From the NCBI RefSeq assembly GCF_900129965.1, contig NZ_FQXM01000004.1, forward strand, positions 124,001-188,000: DNA of 64,000 bases, read 5' to 3'. Positions 24,714-33,305 of the stretch are shown here, piece after piece. Both the position numbers and the translations under genes were made by a program. The notes under the pieces are model-generated. The model saw only the letters and a program-made list of their open reading frames with translations, was not told where the DNA came from and did no database searches. How positions within the stretch are numbered: the first letter of the stretch is position 1; every line of letters starts with the position of its first letter. This DNA comes from Clostridium grantii DSM 8605. GTDB taxonomy: Bacteria; Bacillota; Clostridia; Clostridiales; Clostridiaceae.

Positions 24714-24925
24714 GCGTTGACAAATTAATTAAGAAACAATTAGATAATAAATCTAGTGACCTCTAGTCAACGTACAGCCAAAATAGCACATAAATAAGGC
24801 ATTATAACAATAATCAGGTGCTAATATACCTAATGTACCTAATTAGGATTATAGTGCCTTATTTATCGTGTAGAGTGCTATTACATGCGTATAAACAACT
24901 AAAGTTCTTTAAGGACATCTGTTTA
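24714..24925 (+). other. Structured non-coding stretch with long hairpin
   Basis: A 12-bp perfect stem (24790-24801 with 24855-24866) lies inside an 8-bp stem (24782-24789 with 24875-24882). It is preceded by a CGTTGAC/GTCAACG repeat (24715-24721 with 24766-24772), and copy 2 of the 9299 hairpin follows at 24892-24925. A possible promoter, TTGACA (24717-24722) and TAGATA 18 bases on, overlaps the first repeat. No ORF is seen. Confidence 0.4.
24892..24925 (+). repeat. Hairpin element, copy 2
   Basis: The stem TAAACA / TGTTTA encloses a core (24897-24917) that matches the core at 9304-9324 in 19 of 21 bases. The inner GTTC/GGAC stem of this copy replaces GTCC/GGAC, keeping pairing through U-G. 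Confidence 0.5.
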
Positions 24926-25390
24926 ATTATGCTTGTTTAAAAAAAACTGAGTAATTAGTTAGTTATCTATATTCCACCCACCACTTTTTTTTGCTTATAT
25001 TAATGAATCTCAGAATCCTTTTATATCAATGTTTAAATGGCTTAGTTTATAACTAACATACCGAACAACTAAAAAAGTATAATTTAACGGTATATAATAT
25101 AGTTATAAATCTATCTATATATATATATATAGTATTAATTTAATTAATTCTTCTTTGTATTTCTTTGTATAACAACTGTGGCTTATCTGATGTGAGATAC
25201 AAGTTATTTCTTATGCGACACACATTTAATATACTAATTTTGCACTAGAATATTTTATATTTATTTACAAATTTTCACTTATAAAAGCGTTTCCTTTAAA
25301 GAAATCGTTGGTAAATATTTGTAATTAGATACAAATTTAAGTTGCTGCGAAAAAATAAAATAAAAATTTACATGACAAATACACCTATTC
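24926..25390. other. AT-rich intergenic stretch, no gene seen
   Basis: No ORF with a ribosome site is found. It holds a TA-dinucleotide run near 25120, a TTCGGTAT motif (minus strand, about 25060) shared with the repeated elements, and the near-palindrome at 25290-25305. Confidence 0.35.
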
Positions 25391-25419
25391 TTGATAATTT
25401 TTAAAAAATCGGTTATAAT
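25391..25419 (+). promoter_or_regulatory. SigA promoter of a short plus-strand RNA
   Basis: TTGATA (25391-25396) and a perfect TATAAT (25414-25419) are 17 bases apart. No gene follows on this strand. Confidence 0.75.
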
Positions 25420-25425
25420 AAGTGT

Positions 25426-25486
25426 AATAGTATATTTTATTTAGTTGTGGCATCTACTTGAGTCGTTATCTCAGTAGGTGCTTTTT
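25426..25486 (+). ncRNA. Candidate 60-nt small RNA
   Basis: The promoter at 25391-25419 leads directly to a terminator hairpin (25450-25462 with 25470-25481) followed by five Ts. The predicted RNA is about 60 bases and has no start codon behind a ribosome site. It ends one base before the stop codon of the convergent winged-helix gene, so it could act on that mRNA's 3' end or elsewhere. Confidence 0.5.
25450..25486 (+). terminator. Intrinsic terminator of the short RNA
   Basis: A 12-13-bp stem (GCATCTACTTGAG with CTCAGTAGGTGC, one U-G and one bulge) with a seven-base loop is followed by five Ts on the plus strand. No T-run follows on the minus strand. Confidence 0.72.
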
Positions 25487-25969
25487 CTATTCGTATTCAT
25501 CCCAACCTAACAAAGTTCTTTCAATTTTATCTAAATTATATGAACGTTGTTTTCTGTTTGAGAAGGAATCTTTATATTGATTAGATTTATTACTAGAATA
25601 ATTATTTTTAATTTGATTAACTTTATTTGCTACTGTATTACCAACTTGATTTATTTTCTTTTGTAGCATTGTATATATATTGCTGATACTTCCTCTTCTC
25701 TGTTTCTTAATTAATTTGTCAACTATTAATTCTTTTAAAGATCTTTGTATTGTTCTTACACTACAATGTAATTTTGATGCTAAATATTGTTGTGAAGGGT
25801 AACAAGTGTCTTTATCTGCATAGCACATACTTAATAGTAATACGTATAGACGATAAGCACTATTTGATAGATTACTTGTAATATCTGCATTTTGTATAAT
25901 TGTATAATTCCCTGCTGTTGTTGTAGATGTATTATTATTTACTATATTTTTCATTTTTTTTGTACGCAT
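25487..25969 (-). CDS. Winged-helix replication/regulatory protein
   Basis: The 160-aa protein has a helix-turn-helix_36 / RepA-N-like domain at residues about 30-100: SAYRLYVLLLSMCYADKDTC, YPSQQYLASKLHCSVRTIQR, SLKELIVDKLIKKQRRG. A basic, Asn/Lys-rich tail follows. The same domain is found in plasmid and phage replication initiators. The ATG overlaps the integrase stop (TAATG), so the two are translated together. An initiator or an excision-control role are both possible. Confidence 0.6.
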   Translation of the reverse strand: MRTKKMKNIVNNNTSTTTAGNYTIIQNADITSNLSNSAYRLYVLLLSMCYADKDTCYPSQQYLASKLHCSVRTIQRSLKELIVDKLIKKQRRGSISNIYTMLQKKINQVGNTVANKVNQIKNNYSSNKSNQYKDSFSNRKQRSYNLDKIERTLLGWDEYE

Positions 25970-26964
25970 TATCTTCTACCCCCCTTCATATTTTCTAAAG
26001 GGCTAAATTTACGATAATTTTTTCTAATATCTTCTGTGCTTAAATCTGCATATGCTTGTTCTGTTACAGTTACGCTACTATGACCCAAAATTTTGGATAA
26101 TGTGTAAATATCTCCACCACTCATTAGAAATCTTCGTGCATAATTATTTCGTAAACTGTGTGCTGTAATATTTTTCGTTATTCTTGCTCTAGCAACATAA
26201 TTTCTAAAATTCTTTTCAAAATTGCTTACTGCTAATTGAGTGCTTCTATTTGTGCAAAATAAGAACTCTGTATTGACATATCTATCTTTGTATTGCAACC
26301 ATCTGTGTAACATTTTCTGCATAACATTAGAAAAAAATACATATCTATCCTTGTTGCTTTTTGCATTTTCTGCTTTAATTAATATTGCATTATTTCTAAT
26401 ATCTAAATTTTCTACTTGAAGTGCTAAACATTCCCCTATTCTCATACCCGAATCTAATATTAATTGTATAATAATGTAATCCCTAAATTCGTGAAATTTT
26501 GTTGTGTCTAAGTATCTAATTAATCTTGCAAACTCTTCATCTGAAAGTTGTTCTTTTGCTTTTCTTACATTTTTAAATTGCTTGATTTTTTGAAGTGGAT
26601 TAGTTTTTATAACTCTTTCCTCTACCAAAAAATTAAAAAATACTTTTAAATTTCTGATATAATTATTTACAGTAGTTGTAGAAATTTTTTTACCGAAATC
26701 TTCTCTTGCACAAGGATTATTAATTTTTTCTGTTCTGCTATTTGCTGTAAAGGTATATTTGCCTCGCTCTTTAGTATAAATAATATAATCTTTAATATTT
26801 TTTTCTTTCACTAATTTCGCATCTGTAATTGAAAAGTTGTCTTCTAAATAACGTGCAAATAATCTTAGCGTTGCTTCGTAACTCGCAATAGTTTTTTTAG
26901 ATAAATTTTTATTTTCGCAGTAATACATAAAATTGTCAATTTGATACTCAATTTCTTTTAACAT
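25969..26964 (-). CDS. int: Tyrosine integrase
   Basis: This 331-aa site-specific recombinase has an N-terminal SAM-like core-binding domain (residues 1-120, KKTIASYEATLRLFARYL) and a catalytic domain. The catalytic set is R175 (GMRIGE), H269 and R272 (HSLRNNYAR), H295 (LGHSSV), and nucleophile Y305. It sits at the prophage edge next to spo0A with candidate arm sites upstream. The AGGAGG ribosome site is 12 bases before the ATG and adjoins a hairpin. Confidence 0.95.
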   Translation of the reverse strand: MLKEIEYQIDNFMYYCENKNLSKKTIASYEATLRLFARYLEDNFSITDAKLVKEKNIKDYIIYTKERGKYTFTANSRTEKINNPCAREDFGKKISTTTVNNYIRNLKVFFNFLVEERVIKTNPLQKIKQFKNVRKAKEQLSDEEFARLIRYLDTTKFHEFRDYIIIQLILDSGMRIGECLALQVENLDIRNNAILIKAENAKSNKDRYVFFSNVMQKMLHRWLQYKDRYVNTEFLFCTNRSTQLAVSNFEKNFRNYVARARITKNITAHSLRNNYARRFLMSGGDIYTLSKILGHSSVTVTEQAYADLSTEDIRKNYRKFSPLENMKGGRR

Positions 26965-26979
26965 AATAAAAAAGACCTC

Positions 26980-27009
26980 CTGTTTATTAGAATAAAATCC
27001 AATAAACAG
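26980..27009 (-). promoter_or_regulatory. Hairpin in the integrase leader
   Basis: A 9-bp perfect stem CTGTTTATT / AATAAACAG with a 12-base loop has a 3' arm that shares its last G with the AGGAGG ribosome site of int. It could limit integrase translation or bind a regulator. Confidence 0.5.
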
Positions 27010-27038
27010 AAAATCTTAAAATAAATTCAAAAAAACAA

Positions 27039-27113
27039 TTTGTTGGTTTATATTATAGTTTGTTGGCTTTTTAATATGAACCAAAATCTATGTAAACCCT
27101 TGATATAAGTAGG
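27039..27113. other. Probable attachment-site region
   Basis: Two direct TTTGTTGG repeats (27039-27046 and 27059-27066) exactly 20 bases apart suggest integrase arm sites. Next comes a stretch with CCCTTGATAT (27097-27106) directly after the spo0A stop codon. The crossover core cannot be fixed without the left junction, which is outside the window. Confidence 0.45.
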
Positions 27114-27932
27114 CTAGCTTACCTTATTTTTTAATCTTAGCTTATCAGCAACCATTGCTATAAACTCAGAATTTGTAGGTTTTCCTTTTCCATTAGAGTA
27201 TGTATATCCGAAAATTTTATTTATTGTTTCAACTTGACCTCTACCCCAAGCTACCTCTATAGCATGTCTTATTGCTCTTTCAACACGACTTGAAGTTGTA
27301 TTGAACTTCTTTGCTATATTAGGATAAAGTTCTTTGGTCACAGCAGATAATAATTCCATGTTATTAACTACCATGGTAATAGCTTCTCTCAAATACATGT
27401 ATCCTTTTATATGAGCTGGTATTCCTATTTCATGAATTATGTTAGTAATTTCATTTTCTAAATCCAGTGGCTCGTTTCTTCTGTAATCATATTTTTCACT
27501 ATCCACAACTTCAATATCTTTTCTAATTCTAATACTATCATCACTTATTGTGTTATTAAACATTTGTCTGATTCTTTTAATAAAAACATCCATATCAAAT
27601 GGTTTAACTACATAATAGTCTGCTCCTAATGATAAAGCTCTTTGAGTTATTTTATCTTGCCCCACTGCTGAAAGAACTATTACTCTAGGTATACTTTCTA
27701 GGTTCATTGAATTTAATCTTTCTAAAACTCCTAATCCATCTAAATGCGGCATAATAATATCCAATATTAACAAATCTGGCTTTTTAACCTTAACAAGCTC
27801 CAGTGCTTCTAGTCCATCCTTAGCCATTCCTGTTACTAAAATATCACTTTGATTTTGTAGGTAATCATTTAAAATATTGCAAAACTCTTTATTGTCATCT
27901 GCAATTATTACATTAATTTTTGAATTATCCAT
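27114..27932 (-). CDS. spo0A: Sporulation master regulator Spo0A
   Basis: This 272-aa response regulator controls entry into sporulation. The receiver domain (1-125) has acidic residues at 12-13 (ADDN), phospho-acceptor D58 ([13 protein letters not shown]) and K about 108 (VVKPFD). The DNA-binding domain holds [19 protein letters not shown], which recognises 0A boxes. The start is the ATG seven bases after GGAGGGG; an upstream ATG lies before that site. Phosphorylation in clostridia is by orphan kinases. The gene is intact although the prophage is inserted directly downstream. Confidence 0.98.
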   Translation of the reverse strand: MDNSKINVIIADDNKEFCNILNDYLQNQSDILVTGMAKDGLEALELVKVKKPDLLILDIIMPHLDGLGVLERLNSMNLESIPRVIVLSAVGQDKITQRALSLGADYYVVKPFDMDVFIKRIRQMFNNTISDDSIRIRKDIEVVDSEKYDYRRNEPLDLENEITNIIHEIGIPAHIKGYMYLREAITMVVNNMELLSAVTKELYPNIAKKFNTTSSRVERAIRHAIEVAWGRGQVETINKIFGYTYSNGKGKPTNSEFIAMVADKLRLKNKVS

Positions 27933-27973
27933 TTTACCCCTCCTATAATTTTCCAAACTAACTTCTTATATAC

Positions 27974-28002
27974 CTATTCGACATAAGATTTACAATTCCT
28001 TT
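27974..28002 (-). promoter_or_regulatory. SigH promoter with 0A box upstream of spo0A
   Basis: On the minus strand AAAGGAATT (27994-28002) and GTCGAATAG (27974-27982) are 11 bases apart, matching SigH RnAGGAwWW-N11-RnnGAAT. TGTCGAA, a 0A box, overlaps the -10, implying autoregulation. Confidence 0.8.
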
Positions 28003-28019
28003 AACTTAATGAAATTTTT

Positions 28020-28071
28020 AAAAAAAATAAAGTAAAATAAAAGATAAAATCTACTTATCCTTTATTTTACT
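28020..28071 (-). terminator. Terminator between spoIVB and spo0A
   Basis: A 17-bp stem with one mismatch (28031-28047 and 28055-28071) is followed by TTATTTTTTT on the minus strand. Confidence 0.78.
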
Positions 28072-28098
28072 ACTTAATAGAAGAAGTTTCTAGTAATA

Positions 28099-29310
28099 TT
28101 ATAAAATCCCTGCATCTTTCAACATCCACTCTATATAAATACCATATCCTACATCAGGTTTATTTATTAAAACGTGAGTTACTGCTCCAATAATTTTGTC
28201 ATTTTGAATAATAGGACTTCCGCTCATTCCTTGAACAATGCCTCCTGTTTCTTTTAAAAGTCTTTCATCTGTAACCTTAATAACCATAGATTTAGATCCC
28301 GGTTCTTGTTGGTCTATCAATTTTTCAATCTTTATATCGTATAATTCTGGCTCTGAACCGTCAATTGTGGTCAATATCTGCGCAGGCCCAACCTGAATCT
28401 CATTTCTTAAGCCTATTTTCATTGCCTTTGAATACTTATTATCTAACAATTTATTAGTTCCTTTTCCATAAATACCACAAGAGGTGTTTTTTTCAACTTT
28501 TCCTATAATCTTATCTTCGTCTACAAATAAGCCTCTCAATTCTCCTGGACTTCCTTTTTCACCCTTCTTGTAGGAAATTATTGAGGAATTAACAATTTCT
28601 CCTTTATCCACAGTTAAAATGGTTCCTGTATCAATATCTGTTATGGGATGTCCAAGTGCTCCAAAGGTTTTAGAACTTTTGTGATAAAAGGTTAAAGTCC
28701 CAACTCCAGAAGTATAATCTCTTACCCATAATCCAATTTTATATGATTGGTCCTTCTCTGCTAATTGAGGAACAACTTTTTTAGAATATTCTTTCCCTTC
28801 TCTTTCAACTGTAACTATAATATCTCTTCCTTCTGAACATTTCACTTCATATACAAGTTCTTCTGCAGTTTTAATTATTTTATTGTTTACTTTTACTATT
28901 GAATCTCCTACATTAATACTGGCTGATGAAGCTGGACTTATAACTTTACCCTCCTTGGTTTCAATATCACATAATGCTACCACTAATACTCCTTTAGTGT
29001 TAATCTTAACACCTACAGGTTGCCCACCAGGATAAAGCTTTATATCCGGTACAGACTGCACAGAAACTGACTTAACTGGCAGAAACCCAAGAAGATTAAT
29101 ATTAATTGAATCATTGTTACTATTGATTTTGTTTAAATGGTTTTTGGTATAAAAAATATTTGCTTCTATAATATTATTGGATTCTATTTCCTGTCCTTCA
29201 TGAACATAAATGGTGCTAGGTATAGAGGAAATATTATTAAATAAATTTCCTGAAAAAATTAATAGAGAAATAAAAATCCAGCATACCATGCAATAAAGTT
29301 TCTTTTTCAT
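28099..29310 (-). CDS. spoIVB: SpoIVB serine peptidase
   Basis: This 403-aa forespore protease is secreted into the intermembrane space, where it triggers SpoIVFA cleavage and SigK activation in Bacillus; many clostridia keep it with a modified role. An N-terminal membrane anchor (8-24) precedes a PDZ domain (about 100-185, with GVLVVALCDIETKEGK). The S55 peptidase domain carries the catalytic His in FGALGHPITD and Ser in QGMSGSPII. AGGAGG lies seven bases before the ATG. It is adjacent to spo0A, as in nearly all spore formers. Confidence 0.95.
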   Translation of the reverse strand: MKKKLYCMVCWIFISLLIFSGNLFNNISSIPSTIYVHEGQEIESNNIIEANIFYTKNHLNKINSNNDSININLLGFLPVKSVSVQSVPDIKLYPGGQPVGVKINTKGVLVVALCDIETKEGKVISPASSASINVGDSIVKVNNKIIKTAEELVYEVKCSEGRDIIVTVEREGKEYSKKVVPQLAEKDQSYKIGLWVRDYTSGVGTLTFYHKSSKTFGALGHPITDIDTGTILTVDKGEIVNSSIISYKKGEKGSPGELRGLFVDEDKIIGKVEKNTSCGIYGKGTNKLLDNKYSKAMKIGLRNEIQVGPAQILTTIDGSEPELYDIKIEKLIDQQEPGSKSMVIKVTDERLLKETGGIVQGMSGSPIIQNDKIIGAVTHVLINKPDVGYGIYIEWMLKDAGIL

Positions 29311-29347
29311 CTCATTACCTCCTGCATAATGGCACTGACTTTAATTT

Positions 29348-29376
29348 TAATTTCCCCCATATGAAATATATTATGC
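29348..29376 (-). promoter_or_regulatory. Possible SigF/SigG promoter of spoIVB
   Basis: GCATA (29372-29376) and GGGGAAATTA (29348-29357) on the minus strand, 14 bases apart, resemble the forespore sigma consensus GywTA and GGnrAnAnTw. Spacing is one base short of usual. The known forespore expression of spoIVB supports it. Confidence 0.4.
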
Positions 29377-29415
29377 TAAGATAAATATGCTTCAAATGTT
29401 CTTCTTTTCAATACG

Positions 29416-29450
29416 CAAAAAAGAAAACCATATACATAAATATATGGTTT
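29416..29450 (-). terminator. Terminator after recN
   Basis: A 10-bp perfect stem AAACCATATA / TATATGGTTT (29425-29434 and 29441-29450) is followed by TCTTTTTT on the minus strand. Confidence 0.85.
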
Positions 29451-29451
29451 C

Positions 29452-31146
29452 TCATGAAAGTTCTATTTTTATATCATCCGCTAATTTTATCATTTCTTTA
29501 GCATTTTCTAGTGTTAATGGTGTGATTTTACTTCCACCTATCATTCTAGCAATTTCATCTTCTTTTTCTTCACGATTTAAATTAATAACTTTTGTAAAAG
29601 TATTTTCATCTATAGATTCTTTAAATACCTTTAAATGAGAATCAGACATACTAGCTATTTGCGGTAAATGAGTTACACAAAAAACTTGATGATCAATAGA
29701 AATTAAATACATTTTTTCAGCAACACTTTGAGCTGTTCTTCCACTAATTCCAGTGTCAATTTCATCGAAAATAATAGTTGGAATATCATCTTTATTAGCA
29801 AATACCGCTTTTAAGCTAAGCATTATTCTAGACAATTCTCCTCCAGATACTATTTTTTCCATAGGTTGTAATGGTTGCCCTGGATTGGTTGAAATAAGAA
29901 ATTTAATAATGTCACTTCCTGAGTCAAAAAATTCATTTGTATGCTCTATATTTACTTTAAAAATAGCTTTTTCTAATCCTACATAATCTAGCTCTTTTTT
30001 TATACTTTTTTCTAACTCATCTTTTATAATAAGTCTTCTTTTATAAATTTCATCACAACTTAGAATCATTTTATTCTCAAGAATTTGTTTTTGCTCTTCT
30101 AGTTTCTCAATTTTCTCATCGCTAAAAGTTATATTCTCAATTTTTTCTTCAATGGATTTTTTAAATTCTAAAATTTCTTTTATAGAAGCTCCATATTTTC
30201 TTTTCATAGCATCAATAAGAAAAATTCTACTATTTAGAAAATCCAATTCATCTGAATCATAATAAATATCATCTTTTTGATCTCTTATGTCATCTATAGC
30301 TTGCTCAATATTATAAAAAGCTTCCTGAATAAGATTAATGGCCGGCGATATGGATTTTAAATTGCTTTCTATACCTTTTAAATTATGTATTGTTTTACCT
30401 AAGATATAGCTAATTGAATAATTATCTTCGGAATTTTTATTTAATGAAGAGTAACTTTCATTTAACACCGCACTGATTTTTTCGGCATTTGAAAGTATTT
30501 TATATCTCTCATCTAGCTCTTCATCTTCATTTTCTTTTAAATTTGCTTTTTCTATATCTTTTAATTGAAATTGCAAATAATCCAACAACTTTTCATTTTC
30601 AGCTTTATTTTTTTTAATGGATATTATCTTTTCATTTATATTTTTATATTGTTCAAATAATTCAACATAAACCTTCATAACTTCCATTAAAAATTCTTCC
30701 CCATATTTATTAAAAAATTCAATATGTCTTGAAGAATTCAGCAAATCTTGGTTTTGGTGTTGTCCATGAATATTTAATAAAGTTTCTGATAATTCTTTTA
30801 CTTGAGAAACTAATAATGTTTTTCCATTTACTTTCACCAAACTTTTACCTGATTTGTTTGTTTCTCTACTGACAATTATAACATCGTCAAAATCGATATC
30901 CAAACTCTGAAGCAACTCAATAGTTTTTTGATTCTTCACCTCAAAAACAGCTTCTACAAAAGTTTTATCTTCTCCATGCCTTATAGCATTTTTATTTGTT
31001 TTATCTCCTAAAACAAAATTTATTGCATCTATAAGAATAGATTTTCCTGCCCCGGTCTCACCAGTAAGAACATTTAATCCTTCTTCAAAATTTACCGTTA
31101 ATTGTTCAATTAATGCAAAATTTTTCACACTAACTTGAAGCAGCAT
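29452..31146 (-). CDS. recN: DNA repair ATPase RecN
   Basis: This 564-aa SMC-like protein acts early in double-strand break repair. Walker A GETGAGKSIL is near the N-terminus, then a long coiled-coil middle (about 150-365). The ABC signature SGGELSRIMLSLK and Walker B IIFDEIDTGISG are near the C-terminus. ATG follows GAGGTGAGCAAA. It is transcribed with argR, nadK, tlyA and dxs, the usual Firmicute cluster. Confidence 0.97.
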   Translation of the reverse strand: MLLQVSVKNFALIEQLTVNFEEGLNVLTGETGAGKSILIDAINFVLGDKTNKNAIRHGEDKTFVEAVFEVKNQKTIELLQSLDIDFDDVIIVSRETNKSGKSLVKVNGKTLLVSQVKELSETLLNIHGQHQNQDLLNSSRHIEFFNKYGEEFLMEVMKVYVELFEQYKNINEKIISIKKNKAENEKLLDYLQFQLKDIEKANLKENEDEELDERYKILSNAEKISAVLNESYSSLNKNSEDNYSISYILGKTIHNLKGIESNLKSISPAINLIQEAFYNIEQAIDDIRDQKDDIYYDSDELDFLNSRIFLIDAMKRKYGASIKEILEFKKSIEEKIENITFSDEKIEKLEEQKQILENKMILSCDEIYKRRLIIKDELEKSIKKELDYVGLEKAIFKVNIEHTNEFFDSGSDIIKFLISTNPGQPLQPMEKIVSGGELSRIMLSLKAVFANKDDIPTIIFDEIDTGISGRTAQSVAEKMYLISIDHQVFCVTHLPQIASMSDSHLKVFKESIDENTFTKVINLNREEKEDEIARMIGGSKITPLTLENAKEMIKLADDIKIELS

Positions 31147-31156
31147 TTTGCTCACC

Positions 31157-31609
31157 TCATTTACTTATCATTTTTTTCATTTTTTTTGATATTTCATTTG
31201 CCTTCTCTTCATTAATAGCTAAAACAAATATTGTATTATCTCCTGCTATTGTTCCTACAATACCTTCTAGGCCCAATGTATCAATTGCTTCGCCTGCAAT
31301 TCCACCAGAACCTGACATGGTTTTAACACAAACAAAATTACCTACACTTTGAACTGATAATACAGTTTGTGAAAATATGTTAGCCAGTCTGTTTGAATGT
31401 GGATTATTGCTTGGTACTACAGTTGCATATTTATATGTTCCATTATCTGTAAGCACCTTTATTAGTTTTAATTCTTTAATATCTCTTGATACTGTGGCTT
31501 GTGTAATATCCATTCCTTGTTTTTTCAATTCATCAGCCAATTCTTCTTGGGTTACAATATCTTGTGTACTTATAATTTCTAGTAATTTTGCTTGACGCTC
31601 AATTTTCAT
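31157..31609 (-). CDS. argR: Arginine repressor ArgR/AhrC
   Basis: This 150-aa protein has an N-terminal winged helix (TQEELADELKKQGMDITQA, then TVSRDIKELKLIKV) and a C-terminal hexamerisation/arginine-binding domain (GSGGIAGEAIDTL, GTIAGDNTIFVL). Its position between nadK and recN is the standard ahrC location. It represses arginine biosynthesis when arginine is bound. Confidence 0.95.
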   Translation of the reverse strand: MKIERQAKLLEIISTQDIVTQEELADELKKQGMDITQATVSRDIKELKLIKVLTDNGTYKYATVVPSNNPHSNRLANIFSQTVLSVQSVGNFVCVKTMSGSGGIAGEAIDTLGLEGIVGTIAGDNTIFVLAINEEKANEISKKMKKMISK

Positions 31610-31624
31610 AAAAGTCCCCTTTCT

Positions 31625-32467
31625 TTAAACATTTTTTAATATTTTATTTCTGAGAACGTTGAAATAGTCATCCCCATTCAATTTAATGATTTTACATTTT
31701 TTTTCATGCCTTTTAATTTTAATAATATCTGTATTTACAATATCATTATGAGATTGACCATCTAAAGACAAAATTATTTTACCTACATTGCCGCTTATAG
31801 ATATTGATATGTTGGAATCTGCCCCAAGCACAATACTTCTAGAATTAAGAGAATGAGGACAAATTGGAGTGATAGCTATAACATCAATAGTTGGGTAAAT
31901 TATTGGTCCTCCTGCAGATAGTGAATAAGCAGTAGAACCTGTTGGTGTCGATATAATTATGCCATCTGATTTGAAGGTGGTGTAATAATTACCATCCACA
32001 TAAATACCATATTTATACATACCCGACATTATCTCTCTAGAAATCACAACATCATTTAAAGCTAGCATCTTCTCTTCATTGTTTCCATTTTGTATAGAAC
32101 TTTGTATAGAACAATCTAACATAATTCTTTCTTCTATTTCAAAATCACCAAGACTTAGTTTTTTTATACCTTCATCTAAATTTGACATTTCTATGGATGT
32201 TAAGAATCCTAAATTCCCAAGATTTATTCCTAGTATTGGAATACCACAATCATGAACTTCTCTTGCGGTAGCTAGTATTGTGCCATCTCCACCTAAAACA
32301 ATAATTTTCCTGAAATCGCAGGTTAACCTTTCTTTTAAGTTAACAGCATCTTTAAACAAAATGATCTCAGTATTTTTATAATATTTTTTTATAGTATAAA
32401 TAATTTTTTCTACTACTGAATCCCCAATTAATTTTCTACTATTGATATTAACAGCTATTTTATACAT
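31625..32467 (-). CDS. nadK: NAD kinase
   Basis: This 280-aa ATP-dependent enzyme makes NADP from NAD. Diagnostic motifs are [12 protein letters not shown] (the GGDGT nucleotide loop), NLGNLGFLT, and [15 protein letters not shown]. It lies nine bases after tlyA in the operon. Confidence 0.95.
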   Translation of the reverse strand: MYKIAVNINSRKLIGDSVVEKIIYTIKKYYKNTEIILFKDAVNLKERLTCDFRKIIVLGGDGTILATAREVHDCGIPILGINLGNLGFLTSIEMSNLDEGIKKLSLGDFEIEERIMLDCSIQSSIQNGNNEEKMLALNDVVISREIMSGMYKYGIYVDGNYYTTFKSDGIIISTPTGSTAYSLSAGGPIIYPTIDVIAITPICPHSLNSRSIVLGADSNISISISGNVGKIILSLDGQSHNDIVNTDIIKIKRHEKKCKIIKLNGDDYFNVLRNKILKNV

Positions 32468-32475
32468 TATACCAC

Positions 32476-33288
32476 CTATTTCGCTTTATCATGAGAAAAA
32501 TCTACTATTTGGTCAACTACATCATTTGAAAATTCAATTGTGTAATCTTTATCTTTTGTAAAATAAACCAAGTATTCAATATTTCCTTCTGGTCCTTTAA
32601 TTGGAGAATAATCTATTCCTACAACCTTTAATTCATTTGCTTTAAGAAAATCTAATATCTTCATAATAACTTCTTTATGAACTTTAGAATCTCTAACAAC
32701 GCCTTTTTTACCAACTTTTTCTCTTCCTGCTTCAAATTGAGGTTTAATTAAAGCTACAACTGAACCTTTATCATTTAATAAATTGGATACAGCTGGTATG
32801 ATTTTAGTCAAAGAAATAAAAGAAACATCAATGCTTGCAAAATCACACAAATCACCTAAATCTTTTTCAGTTAAATATCTAGCATTGGTTCTCTCCATGC
32901 AAACTACTCTTTCATCTTGTCTTAACTTCCATGCAAATTGACCATAACCTACATCTACAGCAAAAACTTTTGATGCACCATTTTGAAGCATACAATCTGT
33001 AAATCCACCTGTAGAAGCTCCAATATCCATACATTTTGTGTTTTCTAAATTTATATTAAAAGTTTTCATTGCTTTTTCTAGCTTATACCCACCTCTACTA
33101 ACATAAGGCATTTCTTTTCCTTTGAATTCAATTTCTGCATCTTCTTTTACAAGTTGACCGCATTTATCTACTCTTTCATTGTCTACAAAAATTTCACCAG
33201 CCATAATTCTAACTTTAGCTTTTTCTCTAGATTCAAAGAAATTTCTTTTTACAAGCAATGAATCTAATCTTTCCTTTTTTGAACTCAT
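32476..33288 (-). CDS. tlyA: TlyA-family rRNA 2'-O-methyltransferase
   Basis: This 270-aa protein has an N-terminal S4 RNA-binding domain (residues 5-65, [20 protein letters not shown]) and an FtsJ-type methyltransferase fold. The SAM loop is [14 protein letters not shown], followed by [10 protein letters not shown] and [18 protein letters not shown]. The same gene is called yqxC in Bacillus. It sits between dxs and nadK, the usual order. Confidence 0.92.
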   Translation of the reverse strand: MSSKKERLDSLLVKRNFFESREKAKVRIMAGEIFVDNERVDKCGQLVKEDAEIEFKGKEMPYVSRGGYKLEKAMKTFNINLENTKCMDIGASTGGFTDCMLQNGASKVFAVDVGYGQFAWKLRQDERVVCMERTNARYLTEKDLGDLCDFASIDVSFISLTKIIPAVSNLLNDKGSVVALIKPQFEAGREKVGKKGVVRDSKVHKEVIMKILDFLKANELKVVGIDYSPIKGPEGNIEYLVYFTKDKDYTIEFSNDVVDQIVDFSHDKAK

Positions 33289-33305
33289 TTTATGTCTCCT
33301 TTTCT

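Noticed and set aside
24900..25490. CRISPR array in the repeat-rich prophage intergenic regions
   Set aside because: The repeats are few, unequal in spacing and mostly inverted; no regular repeat-spacer pattern exists.
1..27110. tRNA genes or lysis genes in the prophage
   Set aside because: I saw no cloverleaf with a TTCGA-type loop, and no amidase, lysozyme or clear holin. Lysis genes probably lie left of the window.
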